Source: an uncultured Clostridia bacterium
Lineage (GTDB): Bacteria; Bacillota; Clostridia; TANB77; CAG-508
Assembly (NCBI GenBank): GCA_947631385.1
Contig: CANRLE010000051.1
Coordinates: 1 to 7,747 of the forward strand
DNA: 7,747 nt
Direction of reading: 5' to 3'
Each line of letters begins with the position of its first letter. The first letter of the stretch is position 1. This document shows, piece after piece, positions 7,014-7,747 of the stretch. The notes below the pieces were generated by a model. It did no database searches. It had not been told where the DNA came from and was given only the letters and a program-made list of their open reading frames with translations. The translations under genes were made by a program, and so were the position numbers.

Positions 7014-7118
7014 TTTTAATTCCTCCCTTTTTGTTATTTCTTCCACAAAGTTTCATCATTTTTTAGGACCCACTTGTGTAGGCACTTCCTTCAAAACTAT
7101 CTCTGTGTGATTAATACG
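7014..7118 (-). promoter_or_regulatory. Structured rpsB 5' leader, candidate S2 autoregulatory RNA
   Basis: About 105 transcribed bases precede rpsB. In the minus-strand RNA an outer helix forms from CACAGA (7102-7107) with UUUGUG (7044-7049) and GUUUU (7093-7097) with GAAAC (7050-7054), leaving a 4-base GAUA bulge on one side. It encloses an apical hairpin CCUAC/GUGGG (7078-7082 with 7069-7073) capped by the tetraloop ACAA. There is no terminator-like U-run in the leader, so translational rather than transcriptional control would be expected. Autoregulation by S2 is known in other bacteria; that this fold does the same is inference. Confidence 0.5.
7021..7027 (-). promoter_or_regulatory. Ribosome binding site that fixes the rpsB start
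   Basis: GGGAGGA on the minus strand, seven bases before the ATG at 7013; it excludes the longer reading that starts near 7046. Confidence 0.8.
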
Positions 7119-7124
7119 GTGGTT

Positions 7125-7153
7125 ATTGTACCATATTTTTCTTATTTTTTCAA
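7125..7153 (-). promoter_or_regulatory. Sigma-A promoter of rpsB-tsf
   Basis: Minus-strand TTGAAA (7148-7153), exactly 17 bases, TACAAT (7125-7130), preceded by TG one base upstream (extended -10). A/T-tracts lie directly upstream, as in strong ribosomal-protein promoters. Predicted start is near 7118. Confidence 0.8.
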
Positions 7154-7156
7154 GTA

Positions 7157-7178
7157 TTTTTTGAAAATTTTTTGAAAA
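7157..7178. repeat. Tandem 11-bp A/T-tract repeat between the divergent promoters
   Basis: TTTTTTGAAAA occurs twice in direct succession (7157-7167 and 7168-7178) in the short space between the rpsB and tRNA promoters. One helical turn per unit suggests a phased bent or UP-element-like segment serving both promoters (inference). Confidence 0.5.
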
Positions 7179-7182
7179 AGTC

Positions 7183-7211
7183 TTGACTTTTTTTCTAAAA
7201 TATTTTATACT
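7183..7211 (+). promoter_or_regulatory. Sigma-A promoter of the tRNA gene
   Basis: TTGACT (7183-7188), exactly 17 bases, TATACT (7206-7211). The predicted start near 7218 gives a 5' extension of about 14 bases before the mature tRNA end at 7232, as expected for a RNase P substrate. Confidence 0.78.
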
Positions 7212-7231
7212 TTTACTTGTGCTAAATATTT

Positions 7232-7308
7232 GCTCCCTTAGCTCAGTTGGTCAGAGCAACCGGCTCATAACCGGTGGGTCCAAGGTTCGAATCCTTGAGG
7301 GAGCACCA
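7232..7308 (+). tRNA. tRNA with CAU anticodon: tRNA-Met by anticodon, but features favour lysidine-type tRNA-Ile2
   Basis: A complete 77-nt cloverleaf including an encoded 3' CCA. Acceptor stem GCTCCCT/AGGGAGC is fully paired, D arm GCTC/GAGC, anticodon stem ACCGG/CCGGT around loop CTCATAA (anticodon CAU), T arm CAAGG-TTCGAAT-CCTTG, and A73. The paired first acceptor base excludes initiator tRNA-fMet. C4-G69 and C5-G68 are the known recognition pairs for TilS, which converts C34 to lysidine so that the tRNA reads AUA as Ile. The anticodon arm GGCTCATAACC matches, as I recall it, that of B. subtilis tRNA-Ile2 rather than its elongator tRNA-Met. An automated caller would probably write tRNA-Met. 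A/T-rich genomes use many AUA codons and need Ile2. Single-gene unit with its own promoter and terminator, divergent from rpsB. Confidence 0.95.
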
Positions 7309-7322
7309 ATATTAAAAATTTT

Positions 7323-7367
7323 AACAACACATTTCTACTGATTAAAGTAGATTGTGTTGTTTTTTTG
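7323..7367 (+). terminator. Rho-independent terminator of the tRNA gene
   Basis: A two-part hairpin: AACAACACA (7323-7331) pairs with TGTGTTGTT (7353-7361), and after a small internal loop TCTACT (7334-7339) pairs with AGTAGA (7346-7351) around a 6-base loop. A run of seven Ts (7360-7366) follows. It begins 14 bases after the tRNA CCA. Confidence 0.9.
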
Positions 7368-7394
7368 TTGTTTATTAATCCATTTTTATGAAAG

Positions 7395-7426
7395 AAAACT
7401 AGGGAGCAAGAATTTCTGCCCCCTAG
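7395..7426 (-). terminator. Rho-independent terminator of the right-edge gene
   Basis: Arms 7399-7408 and 7417-7426 (plus-strand CTAGGGAGCA and TGCCCCCTAG) around an 8-base loop. One position is a mismatch in plus-strand RNA but a G-U pair in minus-strand RNA, and TTTTCTTT follows on the minus strand. It therefore serves the minus-strand gene ending at 7456. Confidence 0.75.
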
Positions 7427-7443
7427 AAGGTGTGTACCTTTTT
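7427..7443. other. Small hairpin AAGGT-GTGT-ACCTT
   Basis: A 5-bp inverted repeat with a 4-base loop sits between the stop codon at 7456 and the terminator at 7395-7426. On the plus strand it is followed by a T-run, so it could act weakly in that direction. Role unknown. Confidence 0.35.
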
Positions 7444-7455
7444 ATCTTGACTTAA

Positions 7456-7747
7456 TCAGCCAAAGATTTTGTTGGTGTCGATGATACCAGCAATCTCGTC
7501 AGAGTGTTTAGCCAACTCCAGAAACAGAGTTTTGAGACTATTTACCCTTTCCTTATTGCTTTCCTCAGCGATAATTTCTTTTGCTCTTTCGAGCAATTTC
7601 TCGAGCATATCATCCAGAAAGGAACGAGTGATATCATGCAGTTCCACGCCACGAATAGTTCCAGAGATGTTTGCAACATATTCCTTGACATCAGAAACCT
7701 GACTATCCTTGGATAACCCGTCCATAATGGTGGAGAGCTTATCCAGA
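7456..7747 (-). CDS. Unrecognised partial protein, higher GC than its neighbours (C-terminal part, runs off right edge)
   Basis: At least 96 codons are open from the right edge to a TGA at 7456-7458. The first Met in the window (7725) has no ribosome binding site and the frame is open upstream of it, so the true start is outside. I do not recognise the family. The visible part is charged and looks helical: LHDITRSFLDDMLEKLLERAKEI has amphipathic heptad-like spacing, and the protein ends DTNKIFG. No signal peptide, membrane segment, Cys/His cluster or enzyme motif is visible. Its codons are rich in ATC, CTG, GGC, GAC and AAG, unlike the ATA/TTA/AAA-rich genes to the left, and GC is about 41% by hand count. 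A terminator 30 bases downstream in the same direction supports it being a real expressed gene. Its position beside a tRNA suggests acquired DNA (inference). Confidence 0.6.
   Translation of the reverse strand, partial: LDKLSTIMDGLSKDSQVSDVKEYVANISGTIRGVELHDITRSFLDDMLEKLLERAKEIIAEESNKERVNSLKTLFLELAKHSDEIAGIIDTNKIFG

Noticed and set aside
7014..7046. Eleven extra N-terminal residues for S2
   Set aside because: They would be translated through the rpsB ribosome binding site and do not match the usual S2 start; the ATG at 7013 is correctly spaced from GGGAGGA.
7021..7118. T-box or metabolite riboswitch in the rpsB leader
   Set aside because: No T-box sequence, specifier loop or terminator/antiterminator pair is visible, and the folded element is only about 64 bases.
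7469..7716. Two plus-strand frames of 70-77 codons opposite the right-edge gene
   Set aside because: They overlap each other and the minus-strand frame, which continues past the window edge and has a correctly oriented terminator; only the minus-strand frame has that support.
1..7747. CRISPR array, insertion sequence, toxin-antitoxin or defence gene
   Set aside because: No regularly spaced repeats, transposase or integrase motifs, or paired small toxin/antitoxin genes are present. Apart from the right-edge fragment, the window is conserved housekeeping.

Overview
The window looks like the chromosome of a low-GC, Gram-positive, probably clostridial bacterium. The reasons are the strongly A+T-rich coding DNA, near-consensus AAAGGAGGA ribosome binding sites, textbook sigma-A promoters, an rpsB-tsf operon, a CwlD-type cell-wall amidase, an L-lactate dehydrogenase and a DUF3417-type alpha-glucan phosphorylase. 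I cannot name a species. Every protein gene lies on the minus strand; only a tRNA lies on the plus strand. Read in the direction of transcription, the layout runs from right to left.

Right edge (7380-7747): an unrecognised partial gene with clearly higher GC (about 41% by hand count against about 23-30% in sampled host gene lines) and different codon use. It is followed by its own terminator. It sits just beyond the 3' end of a tRNA gene, a common place for mobile DNA to insert.

Middle right (7014-7367): a 77-nt tRNA with anticodon CAU, its promoter and a strong terminator point right. Back to back with it, the rpsB promoter points left and drives a roughly 105-nt leader that folds into a nested hairpin, a candidate S2 autoregulatory element. 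Then come rpsB (ribosomal protein S2), an intercistronic hairpin, tsf (EF-Ts) and a long terminator: the standard translation operon.

Middle (3396-5216): a CwlD-like amidase gene whose reading frame is broken by one apparent extra base right after the GHG zinc motif, and whose start codon touches the T-run of the tsf terminator. Its last codons carry the -35 box of a near-consensus promoter for ldh. The end of ldh in turn carries the -35 box of a promoter for glgP. So the close packing conceals separate transcription starts for lactate formation (ldh) and storage-glucan breakdown (glgP).

Left (1-827): the glgP terminator, a promoter touching it, and a translationally coupled pair: a small HD-domain hydrolase and the N-terminal part of an inositol-monophosphatase-family enzyme that runs off the left edge.

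Most of the window is conserved housekeeping. I do not see a new defence, CRISPR or mobile system. The best candidates for a second look are the broken amidase fused to a terminator, the structured rpsB leader, the embedded promoters, the isoleucine-type CAU tRNA, and the compositionally foreign gene beside it.
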